This document shows, piece by piece, positions 8,068-15,910 of a DNA stretch of 38,188 bases; within the stretch, counting starts at the first letter, position 1, and every line of letters starts with the position of its first letter. The DNA is from a virus. The notes under the pieces are model-generated. The model did not search any database. It was given only the letters and a program-made list of their open reading frames with translations, and had not been told where the DNA came from. The stretch is taken from positions 1-38,188 of the IMG/VR virus record IMGVR_UViG_3300042892_003360. One strand, written 5' to 3'. The position numbers and the translations under genes are program-made.

Positions 8068-9891
8068 ATGGCAAAACAAAATTTAACGATATTTCAAAAG
8101 TTAACTAAAACATTTGGTTTTCAAGGTCCTAATGTAGAGGCACCACCATCTTTTCAATTTTCAAAAGATGAGTTATTAAAAACCGACAGTAAAGAAGATT
8201 TTGAAAATGCGTTATTACAAGCACAACAGAATCAATATGTTGCCGATAAATGGGCAAAAATTGACCAATCGTTATATAACCAATCGGTATATTACGAACC
8301 AAATAGATTATCAGCTTATTATGATTATGAATCTATGGAGTTTACTCCTGAAGTTTCTGCTTCATTAGACATCTACGCGGAAGAATCGACAACGATGTCG
8401 GAGAAGGGTGAGATATTAACGATATATTCTGAATCTAAAAGAATTGAAAACATTTTAACAGATTTATTCAACAATGTCTTGGACATTAATACTAACCTAC
8501 AAATGTGGGCGAGAGGTATGTGTAAGTATGGTGATGATTTTGTTTATTTAAAAGTAGACCCAGATAAGGGTGTAATTGGTTGTCAACAATTACCAAACAT
8601 TGAAGTTGAGAGAATTGAGGGTGCGGTTCAGAAGGTACCAAATCAAACGGGGTTTAATACTAATACTAAATTACCATCTAGAGAATTAAGATTCGCATGG
8701 AAAAATAAAGATTTAGAATTTCAAGCTTGGGAAATTGCTCACTTTAGATTATTAGGTGACGATAGAAAGTTACCGTATGGTACATCTATGTTAGATAAGA
8801 TTAGAAGAATTTGGAAACAACTTTTACTTGCTGAAGATGCGATGTTAATTTATAGAACATCAAGAGCTCCTGAAAGACGTGTGTTTAAAGTGTTCGTCGG
8901 TAATATGGATGATAAGGACATTGAACCTTACGTACAACGTGTTGCTAATAAATTTAAAAGAGACCAAGTTGTTGACCAAAAGAACGGTCAAGTGGATATG
9001 AGATATAATCAAATGGCGGTAGACCAAGATTATTTTATTCCTGTTCGTGACCCGGCACAAACAAGTCCGATTGAAACATTACCAGGCGCTGCGAATTTAG
9101 GTGAGATTGCCGATATTGAATACATCCAAAAGAAATTATTGGCGGCATTACGTATTCCTAAAGCATTCTTAGGTTTTGAAGAAGTTGTTGGTGATGGTAA
9201 GAACCTTGCTTTAATGGATATTCGTTTCGCAAGAACTATCAATAGAATACAGAAATCATTAATTCAGGAATTAAATAAAATTGCATTAGTTCACTTATAC
9301 CTTTTAGGTTTAGAAGATGAACTACACAATTTCACATTATCCTTAACAAACCCATCTGCTCAATCTGATTTATTACGTATCGAACAGTGGAAAGAAAAGA
9401 TTACCTTATATAAGGATGCAACATCTGACCAATCACAAATGGGTATTTTACCTGTATCACATACTTGGGCTAAAAAGAATATCCTTGGTTTAAGTGATAA
9501 CGACATCGTATTAGATTTACAACAACAACGTCTTGAGCGTGCATTAGGTGCTGAACTTATGATAACTAACACAATCATAAAACGTTCTGGTGTGTTTGAT
9601 GAAGTCGATAAGAAGTATGGTATCTCTGAAGATGAAAGAACTAAATTAGAATCCGCGGGTGCGGGAGGAGCGGCAGGAGCTGACGCAGGAATGGGTGGTG
9701 ATATGGGTATGCCACCAGCAGCGGAAGCCGCACCAATGGATGCAGCAGCACCGTTGAGTGAGAGTAGAAAAAATAAAATATTAGGAATGTTAGGTGAAGG
9801 TGATGAAATTGCTGACTTATTTGATATTAATAAGGCCCAACAGAATATTTATGAAATAGAGAATAAATTAAAAGATATCTTAAACGATTAA
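8068..9891 (+). CDS. Portal protein (T4 gp20-like)
   Basis: A 607-residue protein forming the dodecameric portal vertex through which DNA is packaged and to which the tail joins. The family is recognised from the succession SLDIYAEESTTMSEKGEILTIYS (as two adjacent blocks, about residues 99-120), YGTSMLDKIRRIWKQL (about 237-252), the ARTI-rich helix after VGDGKNLALMDIRF (about 373-386), and the WKEKITLY region, in the order expected for gp20 proteins. It is longer than T4 gp20 (524) because of a Gly/Ala/Met/Pro-rich linker at about 528-563 and an acidic helical tail containing PLSESRKNKILGML. LSE in that tail fits the (I/L)xE cleavage rule of gp21 proteases. It is followed 2 nt later by the 9894 gene. 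Confidence 0.92.
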   Translation: MAKQNLTIFQKLTKTFGFQGPNVEAPPSFQFSKDELLKTDSKEDFENALLQAQQNQYVADKWAKIDQSLYNQSVYYEPNRLSAYYDYESMEFTPEVSASLDIYAEESTTMSEKGEILTIYSESKRIENILTDLFNNVLDINTNLQMWARGMCKYGDDFVYLKVDPDKGVIGCQQLPNIEVERIEGAVQKVPNQTGFNTNTKLPSRELRFAWKNKDLEFQAWEIAHFRLLGDDRKLPYGTSMLDKIRRIWKQLLLAEDAMLIYRTSRAPERRVFKVFVGNMDDKDIEPYVQRVANKFKRDQVVDQKNGQVDMRYNQMAVDQDYFIPVRDPAQTSPIETLPGAANLGEIADIEYIQKKLLAALRIPKAFLGFEEVVGDGKNLALMDIRFARTINRIQKSLIQELNKIALVHLYLLGLEDELHNFTLSLTNPSAQSDLLRIEQWKEKITLYKDATSDQSQMGILPVSHTWAKKNILGLSDNDIVLDLQQQRLERALGAELMITNTIIKRSGVFDEVDKKYGISEDERTKLESAGAGGAAGADAGMGGDMGMPPAAEAAPMDAAAPLSESRKNKILGMLGEGDEIADLFDINKAQQNIYEIENKLKDILND

Positions 9892-9893
9892 AA

Positions 9894-10631
9894 ATGACAA
9901 AATTTGGAACACTAAAAACTAAAATGTTAAGTAAATTAACTGAAGCTTATACTAAACAGAATAAGGCGGAAATGAAAGACATTTTAAACACAATTAAAGA
10001 AAACAAAGATTTCAAAGAAATGTATTTGTTTTATGAAGATATCGAAACCAAGTATTTCGATAATAAAGAAAACGCAAGACAATACGTTGATGGGATTGGT
10101 TCCATTTTAAAAAATCATATGGTAACATTACAAGAATTTTGTAATACTTTAGATAAGAAAATAGATATTAGTGACATCAATGAAAATGAGGTGTATGCTG
10201 CTCTTGACCATTTATGTGAAAGAGACATGTTAGGTAACGTAGAGAAGAAGGTTGCAGCTAAGAATAGACTTATGGAACATCTTACAACTAAAAGAGAACC
10301 GGTGGTATCTGAAGACACAACTTATACATCTAACGAGAATTTACTACACGCAGTGTTAGCAAATAACTTTAATGTATTATACAACAACAATCTAACTGAA
10401 GAACAAAAAGAAGAACTTAAATCAATTCTATCATTATCCAATGAAGAAATTGAAACTAAGACTGTAGATTTAAAAGAAAGTATTTTAAGTTCGGTGTCCA
10501 CATTATTGAATGAGGCTAACGATTCCAATCTAACTAAAAAACTAAATGACGTTAAGGATGAAGTATCCCAAATGTCACCATCAAGGTATAATGTATATAG
10601 ATTAACAGAATTGAAAAACGGTCTTATTTAA
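9894..10631 (+). CDS. Helical protein after portal, possible prohead core component
   Basis: A 245-residue, almost wholly helical charged protein. Its place directly behind the portal matches that of T4 genes 67/68, which encode prohead core proteins lying between gp20 and gp21. KLTE followed by Ala near residue 15-18 fits an (I/L)xE maturation cleavage site. No sequence similarity to gp67 or gp68 can be claimed by eye, and it is larger than either. Its last codons and stop lie in a 12-bp terminator stem that also holds the end of the convergent bS21 gene. Confidence 0.8.
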   Translation: MTKFGTLKTKMLSKLTEAYTKQNKAEMKDILNTIKENKDFKEMYLFYEDIETKYFDNKENARQYVDGIGSILKNHMVTLQEFCNTLDKKIDISDINENEVYAALDHLCERDMLGNVEKKVAAKNRLMEHLTTKREPVVSEDTTYTSNENLLHAVLANNFNVLYNNNLTEEQKEELKSILSLSNEEIETKTVDLKESILSSVSTLLNEANDSNLTKKLNDVKDEVSQMSPSRYNVYRLTELKNGLI

Positions 10632-10641
10632 GACCGTTTTT
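10614..10641. terminator. Bidirectional terminator shared by two convergent genes
   Basis: AAAAACGGTCTT (10614-10625), loop ATTT, AAGACCGTTTTT (10630-10641): a perfect 12-bp stem that ends in a T run on both strands. The + strand stop (10629-10631) and the - strand bS21 stop (10626-10624) both lie inside it. Confidence 0.88.
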
Positions 10642-10815
10642 TATTTGTTCAACGTATATTGCATTTAATACTTCTTTCCTTCTTACTACTGAAGGTTTAA
10701 CAAATTCTTTCCTTTCTCTCAAATTTTGAATTTGTTTAGTTTTATGAACTTTATTTTTATAACTCTTTAGAGCTGTTTCAAGGTTCTTTTCCTTACTTAA
10801 ATCGATAATAATCAT
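10624..10815 (-). CDS. rpsU: Phage-encoded ribosomal protein bS21
   Basis: A 63-residue protein with the full bS21 pattern: an N-terminal strand MIIIDLS, helix ETALKSYKNKV, then LRERKEFVKPSVVRRKEVLNA. The KPSVxRR core and a Tyr at position 54 match Bacteroidota bS21, in which that aromatic residue is reported to help hold the 3' end of 16S rRNA (the anti-Shine-Dalgarno) out of use. bS21 sits on the small-subunit platform and affects initiation. Phage copies of bS21 are known in several aquatic phages and are thought to replace or top up the host protein. Here it is a single - strand gene inside the + strand head block, convergent with 9894-10631 and sharing its terminator, so it is probably expressed at a different time from the head genes. 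Confidence 0.9.
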   Translation of the reverse strand: MIIIDLSKEKNLETALKSYKNKVHKTKQIQNLRERKEFVKPSVVRRKEVLNAIYVEQIKNGLK

Positions 10816-10843
10816 TATATTCTAGTTTATTTATTAATATTTT

Positions 10844-10874
10844 TTTGATTTACCAAATATTTTGGTTATATTTT
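10844..10874 (+). promoter_or_regulatory. Host-type promoter before the 10912 gene
   Basis: TTTG (10844-10847), 19 nt, TATATTTT (10867-10874): close to TTTG-N19-TAnnTTTG with the last base changed. It points to 10912-11337, giving a leader of about 30 nt. No clear promoter for bS21 was found in the same 96-bp divergent gap. Confidence 0.45.
10852..10866. promoter_or_regulatory. Operator-like palindrome
   Basis: ACCAAA-TAT-TTTGGT is a perfect 6-bp inverted repeat filling the spacer between the -33-like and -7-like boxes of the promoter at 10844-10874, in the divergent gap upstream of bS21. That is a common position for a repressor site. No candidate regulator is visible. Confidence 0.4.
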
Positions 10875-10911
10875 ATGTATCACCATAATAAAATAAATAT
10901 GAACAAAATTA

Positions 10912-11337
10912 ATGAAAACAGGGAAATTTTTACCCTTGGGACACCATCATAACGTTAAAATAGGATATGGTACTGTGGATTACAAAAATCTAAAGACAAT
11001 ATACTTGAAATTTAACTCATGGTTACTTCCAAACAACGACACAACCGATTATGAATCTGTAATCGCAAAAACAAGAAGAACAATAAAATCGAGAATTTAC
11101 GATTTAAACAATCAATACTTCAAAAGAGAATGTATTGTTGATTTAGATGTAAGAACCAAAGGAATTAAATTGGATAAAAAATCATTCATGAACTTAGAGA
11201 TAACGTTTTATGTTGAAAAGACATTCGATATTAAATCAAAAGAAATTAAAAATTTAATGAAAGAAATATGTGAAACTATTATTGTTAATGATTTAAATGA
11301 TAGGAATATATTTAATTTTTTCAAAAACAAAGATTAA
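10912..11337 (+). CDS. Unassigned protein between portal and protease genes
   Basis: A 141-residue basic alpha/beta protein. Residues 1-30 include a HHH run (about 11-13). The middle contains KTRRTIKSRIYDLNNQYF, a likely amphipathic helix, and the segment LDVRTKGIKLDKKSF before a strand LEITFYVEKTF. The last 30 residues are helical. Nothing identifies a function. T4 has gp68 in the corresponding slot, but composition is not alike. An ATG at 10899 is out of frame, so ATG 10912 is the only plausible start. It has a host-type promoter and an operator-like palindrome upstream, unlike the head genes around it. Confidence 0.7.
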   Translation: MKTGKFLPLGHHHNVKIGYGTVDYKNLKTIYLKFNSWLLPNNDTTDYESVIAKTRRTIKSRIYDLNNQYFKRECIVDLDVRTKGIKLDKKSFMNLEITFYVEKTFDIKSKEIKNLMKEICETIIVNDLNDRNIFNFFKNKD

Positions 11338-11352
11338 CTCTCGATATTGATG

Positions 11353-11360
11353 TATTTATA
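11353..11360 (+). promoter_or_regulatory. Late-promoter octamer TATTTATA before the protease gene
   Basis: Exact octamer preceded by G, ending 16 nt before ATG 11377. It forms one arm of the inverted repeat at 11354-11378. Confidence 0.6.
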
Positions 11361-11378
11361 GTAATAAAAACTATAAAT
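11354..11378 (+). promoter_or_regulatory. Hairpin able to mask the protease start codon
   Basis: ATTTATAGT (11354-11362) pairs perfectly with ACTATAAAT (11370-11378) across a 7-nt loop; the second arm covers the first two bases of ATG 11377. RNA read through from upstream could fold and hide the start, while RNA begun at the octamer would lack most of the first arm. Confidence 0.45.
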
Positions 11379-12060
11379 GAAGGTACTAGGAGCAAACGAA
11401 ACGGGAAGAGGAATATTAATTGAATATGACGCTGGTCATGTATCTCCCGACGACAATAAGAAGATTATAGCAGAAATGAAGGATATGGACTTTTCACAAG
11501 ACCTTATCCTTTATGCTGTTTTACAGAAGTACGACACACCAAATAAAAACGGGAGAATCTATCCCGAATCTCTTTTAAAGAGAGAAAACGACAAATACCA
11601 AACACTTATACAAAAAGGTGGTGCTCTTAACGAGTTAAACCACCCCTCATCTTCACTTATCGATTTAGATAGAGTTTCACATTCTATTTTAGAAACGTGG
11701 TGGGATGGTAGAATCCTTATGGGTAAGATAAAATTATTCACTTCTCCAGGTTGGAAGAAAATGGGTATAGTATCCACTAAGGGTGACCAAGCTGCAATGT
11801 TAATTATGAATGGGGCAACTTTAGGTATTTCCTCACGTGGTGTTGGTTCATTAAAAAGTATTAAAGGTCAAAATATCGTTCAAGAAGATTTTGAATTGGT
11901 ATGTTTTGATTTAGTGTCGTCTCCATCAACACCCGGAGCGTATGTTTTCCAAGATTTAGGTGATAGAGACAAATTCCAAGAATCTGTTGAAGAAGAACCT
12001 AAAGATATGGACAAAATGAAATCACTAATGGGGAAACTTGATAGTTTTTTATCGAAATAG
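11377..12060 (+). CDS. Prohead core protease (T4 gp21-like)
   Basis: A 227-residue serine protease of the phage prohead protease group, which cuts scaffold, core and capsid proteins during head maturation. The catalytic His is H89 in ELNHP, and the catalytic Ser lies in LGISSRG (S152/S153); DLVSSPSTPGA (about 179-189) is the familiar block after the active site. Length is close to T4 gp21 (212). The C-terminal 30 residues (MDKMKSLMGKLDSFL) form a helix probably used for core assembly. Gene order portal-core-protease-scaffold-capsid is exactly that of T4. A hairpin overlapping its start may restrict translation to transcripts from its own late octamer. Confidence 0.93.
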   Translation: MKVLGANETGRGILIEYDAGHVSPDDNKKIIAEMKDMDFSQDLILYAVLQKYDTPNKNGRIYPESLLKRENDKYQTLIQKGGALNELNHPSSSLIDLDRVSHSILETWWDGRILMGKIKLFTSPGWKKMGIVSTKGDQAAMLIMNGATLGISSRGVGSLKSIKGQNIVQEDFELVCFDLVSSPSTPGAYVFQDLGDRDKFQESVEEEPKDMDKMKSLMGKLDSFLSK

Positions 12061-12113
12061 TAATTTTTATTAGTATATCGATATTGAAAACGAAATTTTC
12101 CATAAAACCGTAG

Positions 12114-12121
12114 TATTTATA
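12114..12121 (+). promoter_or_regulatory. Late-promoter octamer TATTTATA before the scaffold gene
   Basis: Exact octamer preceded by G, ending 23 nt before ATG 12145. It would drive both scaffold and major capsid protein, as no octamer lies in the 38-bp gap between them. Confidence 0.6.
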
Positions 12122-12144
12122 AGATAACAAAACAAATAATTAGA

Positions 12145-13302
12145 ATGAGTCAAAAATCCGTTTTAGAACAAGCGTTACTTCAAGTTAATACACTTGAAGA
12201 AGCCGTAAAGCAAAATGCAAAGGGTATACTTTCTTCAGTAATGAAGCAAGAACTAAATGATTTGCTTAAAGAACAAGCAGAAGACGAGGACCTACCAATG
12301 GTTCCTGATGAAGAAGAACAAGATGTTACAGGTGATGAACCTGGAGATGATGAAACTTCGATAAGCGACGAAACCGCAGATGACACCGATTCAGAAGATG
12401 AAGAGGCTCCATCTTTAGATGACGAAGCATCCGACGAAATGGCAGATGAACCAGCCGATGACGATTCAGAAGACGTACTTGATATGACTAGTGCATCTGA
12501 TGAGGAAGTATTGAAAGTGTTTAAAGCTATGAAACCTGAAGATGGTATTGTTGTTAAAAAAGATGGTGACACTATTAGCTTCTCTGATGAAGATGATGAA
12601 TACATCATCAAATTAGATTCAGAAGGATTCGACGATGAAATGGCAGAAGGTGATGTTGAAGCCCCTATGGCTGAAACTGACGGTATAATGCCAGATGATA
12701 TCAACGAAGAGTTTGATGAAGAAGGTGACGAAACTATCTATGAAATCACACTTGACGAGGAAGAACCTGAATTATCTGATGAAGAAATTTCTGAAGAAGA
12801 TGAAGAAGAAGAACCCGCTAAGGAAGTTGAGGCAACTGAAGCAGCAAGAACATTTGCAAACGACGCAAGAAAGCCGGCTACACAAGGTAAAAAATTCCAA
12901 GCTGGTCGTCATGAAATGAACGAAGAAGTTGAAAAGTTGAAGAAACAAAATTCTGAATACAAAAAAGCTTTAATTCTTTTCAAAGACAAACTTAACGAAG
13001 TTGCAGTATTCAACGCTAATTTAGCATACGCTACAAGATTGTTCACTGAACATTCAACAACAAAAAATGAGAAATTGAATATTTTGAAGAGATTTGATAC
13101 AATTTCTACAATAAAAGAATCAAAAAATCTTTACTCTTCTATTAAATCTGAATTAGACACTAAAAAACCAATGACTGAGTCAGTAGTAGAAAAGTTAATT
13201 TCAACTCCAACAACATCTTCAACTGAAGTTTTATCTGAAGCGAAAGCTTACGAGAATCCACAGTTTAAGAGAATGAAGGATTTGATGAGTAAAATGAAAT
13301 AA
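12145..13302 (+). CDS. Prohead scaffold/core protein (T4 gp22-like)
   Basis: A 385-residue protein located between protease and major capsid genes. Residues 1-48 are helical (SVLEQALLQVNTLEEAVKQN). Residues 50-235 are dominated by Asp, Glu, Ser and Pro with repeated DDE/DEE runs. Residues 255-350 form a coiled-coil-prone helix (EEVEKLKKQNSEYKKALILF). The tail contains VLSEAKAYENPQ and a basic helix FKRMKDLMSKMK, comparable to the basic capsid-binding tail of other scaffolds. LSE is a candidate gp21 cut. T4 gp22 is shorter (269). Assignment rests on position, acidity and architecture rather than clear similarity. Confidence 0.8.
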   Translation: MSQKSVLEQALLQVNTLEEAVKQNAKGILSSVMKQELNDLLKEQAEDEDLPMVPDEEEQDVTGDEPGDDETSISDETADDTDSEDEEAPSLDDEASDEMADEPADDDSEDVLDMTSASDEEVLKVFKAMKPEDGIVVKKDGDTISFSDEDDEYIIKLDSEGFDDEMAEGDVEAPMAETDGIMPDDINEEFDEEGDETIYEITLDEEEPELSDEEISEEDEEEEPAKEVEATEAARTFANDARKPATQGKKFQAGRHEMNEEVEKLKKQNSEYKKALILFKDKLNEVAVFNANLAYATRLFTEHSTTKNEKLNILKRFDTISTIKESKNLYSSIKSELDTKKPMTESVVEKLISTPTTSSTEVLSEAKAYENPQFKRMKDLMSKMK

Positions 13303-13340
13303 AATAATAAAAATAAAACCAAAAAACAAAATATTTTAAA

Positions 13341-15074
13341 ATGGGAGCATTATTAGAATCAGGTATGGTCGGTAACATAGGTCTTAAGCACCTTAGAGTT
13401 ATCAAAGAAGATACCATCAAAAAATGGGACGAATTAGGATTCTTAGAGGGTCTTGGTGGTCACCAAAAAGATAACATCGCGCAATTGTATGAAAACCAAG
13501 CGTCTTATTTAATCAACGAAGCAGCAGTTTCTGATGCTAGTGGTTCTTTCGAGACAGTAGTTTTCCCAATTATCCGTCGTGTGTTCTCTAAATTATTAGC
13601 TAACGATATCGTATCTGTACAAGCTATGAACTTACCAATCGGTAAATTATTCTACTTCATTCCTAAAATTCAGGAAAGAAACAGTGGAGACCATTACGCA
13701 CCTTACGGTGGAGCAAATGGTGTAACTGCAAATACTGACGTAGATGCTGGTTATGGTACAAATTCAAGAAATCTTTATGACCGTTTCTACGAAGCGGGAG
13801 ATGGTAACAGCCCTGATACAGGATTGTTCGATTACTCTAAAGGTTCTTACGATGATGTTACTTTAAGTGGTGCTGCGATTGTTGCATTCTCTGACGGAGT
13901 TGCTGCTGACGTAGCTGTATCAGGTTTAACTGGAACTTCTCAATCTTCATTGGTTGTTAAATTCTCAGGTTTCACTAAAGATGGTCAAGGTAAATTAATC
14001 GGACCAAACGGTTCTGTTATGGATACTGAAGAGTTCTTAGCTTCTGCTGTAGTTAATTTCGGTGGTGAGTCTAAAAACTTTAACATCGTAACTCAAAAAT
14101 ACGGTAAAGGTATTATCGAGTACGGTAAAAAATCAACTTCTACTTACCCAGGTGGTAAATACAATGACCTTTGTGATGAAGAAGGTACAATCTACGTTAA
14201 CGTTGATTTACAAACTTACAGTTCAACTGCAGGTTTTGCAAACGTAACTTTAGCTTCAGGTTTTACTCCAAGTAACATCTCATTGGCTTTCAGAGTTTAC
14301 TCTGATATGGAATTTGAAGATAACATCGGTGAAGTTTCTTTTGATTTACAATCTGTAACTGTTTCTGTTACTGAAAGAAAATTAAGAGCTTCTTGGTCTC
14401 CTGAATTGGCTCAAGACGTTAGTGCATTCCACAACATCGATGCTGAAGCTGAATTAACAGCTTTATTATCTGAGCAAATCGCAGCAGAGGTTGACCGTGA
14501 AATCTTACGTGATTTACGTAAAGGTGCAGCTTGGTCAGCTAAATGGGATTACAATGAGTGGAAATACGGTAACGGTGGTTCATCTTACGCAGGTTACACT
14601 CAAAAAGATTGGAACCAAACATTGGTTACAAAAATCAACCAATTATCAGCTCAAATCCACAAATCTACCTTAAGAGGTGGAGCAAACTGGATTGTTGTAT
14701 CTTCTGAAGTTTCTGCAGTATTTGATGACTTGGAATATTTCCACGTTTCAAACGCAGGTGCTGAGCAAGACCAATACAACATGGGTATTGAGAAAGTTGG
14801 TACATTAGCAGGTAGATACCAAGTTTACCGTGACCCTTACTTCCCAGCTAATAAAATATTAGTAGGACACAAAGGTAAGTCATTGTTAGACGCAGGTTAT
14901 GTATACGCACCATACGTGCCGTTACAATTAACTCCAACAATGTACAATCCTTTTAACATGACACCGATTAAAGGTATCATGACAAGATACGCTAAGAAAA
15001 TGGTTAATAACCGTTTCTTCGGTACTATCACAGTAAGAGGATTACAATCTTTCAGTTTAGATACTTTAAGATAA
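13341..15074 (+). CDS. Major capsid protein (T4 gp23-like, HK97 fold)
   Basis: A 577-residue protein, somewhat longer than T4 gp23 (521). The N-terminal propeptide (about 1-60) contains LYENQASYLINE, and the bond after INE60 before A61 fits the gp21 (I/L)xE rule, as does LTE in T4 gp23. The mature protein opens with FPIIRRVFSKLLANDIVSVQAMN (two adjacent blocks, about 75-97), the counterpart of the T4 VRRAIPNLIAFDI region. A large insertion at about 110-300 is Gly/Ser/Thr rich. The C-terminal part has RDPYFPANKILVGHKG, DAGYVYAPYVPL and IKGIMTRYAKKM, aligning with the end of gp23. Strong terminator downstream. Synonymous codons look more uniform than in neighbours, as expected for a very highly expressed gene. 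Confidence 0.95.
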   Translation: MGALLESGMVGNIGLKHLRVIKEDTIKKWDELGFLEGLGGHQKDNIAQLYENQASYLINEAAVSDASGSFETVVFPIIRRVFSKLLANDIVSVQAMNLPIGKLFYFIPKIQERNSGDHYAPYGGANGVTANTDVDAGYGTNSRNLYDRFYEAGDGNSPDTGLFDYSKGSYDDVTLSGAAIVAFSDGVAADVAVSGLTGTSQSSLVVKFSGFTKDGQGKLIGPNGSVMDTEEFLASAVVNFGGESKNFNIVTQKYGKGIIEYGKKSTSTYPGGKYNDLCDEEGTIYVNVDLQTYSSTAGFANVTLASGFTPSNISLAFRVYSDMEFEDNIGEVSFDLQSVTVSVTERKLRASWSPELAQDVSAFHNIDAEAELTALLSEQIAAEVDREILRDLRKGAAWSAKWDYNEWKYGNGGSSYAGYTQKDWNQTLVTKINQLSAQIHKSTLRGGANWIVVSSEVSAVFDDLEYFHVSNAGAEQDQYNMGIEKVGTLAGRYQVYRDPYFPANKILVGHKGKSLLDAGYVYAPYVPLQLTPTMYNPFNMTPIKGIMTRYAKKMVNNRFFGTITVRGLQSFSLDTLR

Positions 15075-15091
15075 TCTTAATGGATATTAAT

Positions 15092-15124
15092 AAAAAAACC
15101 CTCGAAGAAATTCGGGGGTTTTTT
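15092..15124 (+). terminator. Strong terminator after the major capsid gene
   Basis: AAACCCTCGAA, loop GAAA, TTCGGGGGTTT with one G-T pair, flanked by A and T runs. The T run also supplies part of the next promoter's -33-like box. Confidence 0.88.
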
Positions 15125-15149
15125 GTTTCAATTATTTTTACTATATTTG
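15122..15149 (+). promoter_or_regulatory. Host-type promoter giving a near-leaderless transcript
   Basis: TATATTTG (15142-15149) is a perfect TAnnTTTG box and ends 4 nt before ATG 15154. TTTG (15122-15125) lies 16 nt upstream of it, shorter than the usual 19-20. It serves the SAP-like protein and dCMP deaminase genes. Confidence 0.55.
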
Positions 15150-15153
15150 TACA

Positions 15154-15468
15154 ATGGGTGATGTCGATTACAATAAATTAAGATTAGACGTTTTAGAGAA
15201 AATGATATATTCGAGAAGTATCGAATGTAAAATGAGGAAAGACGAGATGGTTAAGATGTTGAAATTAGACGATGAGGGAAAGTATAAACCACCCATGAAG
15301 GAGACAACATACGAAAAATCAGATGGTGGGTATCTTGTTAGTATAGATTTAAGTAATCAACCTCACTTAATACAAATGGGTAATTTAGTTTTTAAAAAAG
15401 AAGCTAAAAATCTACATAGATTCTCCAATGGTATGTTACACTATTGGTCAAAACAAAAATTAATGTAA
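15154..15468 (+). CDS. Small protein with SAP-like helical motif
   Basis: A 104-residue protein. Residues 6-40 (KLRLDVLEKMIYSRSIECK followed by RKDEMVKMLKLDD) match the helix-extended loop-helix layout of SAP modules, which bind DNA in many proteins. The rest (YLVSIDLSNQPHLIQMGNLV, HRFSNGMLHYW) is beta-rich and not recognised. It sits 1 nt before dCMP deaminase under a host-type promoter, so an early or middle role in DNA metabolism or regulation is likely. The promoter box is only 4 nt from the start codon, suggesting a leaderless mRNA. SAP assignment is by pattern only. Confidence 0.65.
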   Translation: MGDVDYNKLRLDVLEKMIYSRSIECKMRKDEMVKMLKLDDEGKYKPPMKETTYEKSDGGYLVSIDLSNQPHLIQMGNLVFKKEAKNLHRFSNGMLHYWSKQKLM

Positions 15469-15469
15469 T

Positions 15470-15910
15470 ATGAATTGGACTGAATATTTTTTAAACATCG
15501 CAGAACAGGTTAAACTGAAATCTAAGGACCAATCTACACAGATAGGTGCAGTTATCGTTGGGGAGGACAAAGAGGTCCTTTCTACGGGTTATAATTCATT
15601 TCCGAGGGGATTGGACGATTCTTTACAAGAACGTCAGGAAAGACCTGAAAAGTACTTTTGGATGGAACACGCAGAACGTAATGCAATTTATAATGCTGCT
15701 CGTATTGGAGTGTCTCTAAAAAATTCAACAATTTATCTTACTTCGGGATTACCTTGTATGGATTGCGCAAGAGGTATTGTTAATTCAGGAGTTAAAATTG
15801 TTTACTGTAAACAGGTGTGTACAACTAAGAATAAAGATAAATGGGAAGAATCCCAACAGAAAAGTCTTGAGTTACTTGGTGAGTGTGGTGTTGATGTAAT
15901 TTACTATTAA
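15470..15910 (+). CDS. dCMP deaminase
   Basis: A 146-residue zinc enzyme converting dCMP to dUMP, the precursor for dTMP. The active site is complete: H67-A-E69 in WMEHAERNAIYNAA and P95-C96-x-x-C99 in GLPCMDCARG. The N-terminal TQIGAVIV and GYNSFPRG blocks are typical. T4 carries a counterpart (cd); with the dUTPase at 27027, this phage supplies dUMP by two routes. Its stop at 15910 abuts the stop of the convergent gene at 15911 with no spacer and no visible terminator, so the two transcription blocks probably run into each other. Confidence 0.93.
   Translation: MNWTEYFLNIAEQVKLKSKDQSTQIGAVIVGEDKEVLSTGYNSFPRGLDDSLQERQERPEKYFWMEHAERNAIYNAARIGVSLKNSTIYLTSGLPCMDCARGIVNSGVKIVYCKQVCTTKNKDKWEESQQKSLELLGECGVDVIYY

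Noticed and set aside
12180-12704. A 174-codon open frame on the - strand inside the scaffold gene
   Set aside because: Its product is almost only Ser with little else, the mirror of the Asp/Glu codons of the scaffold on the other strand; no promoter or plausible fold.
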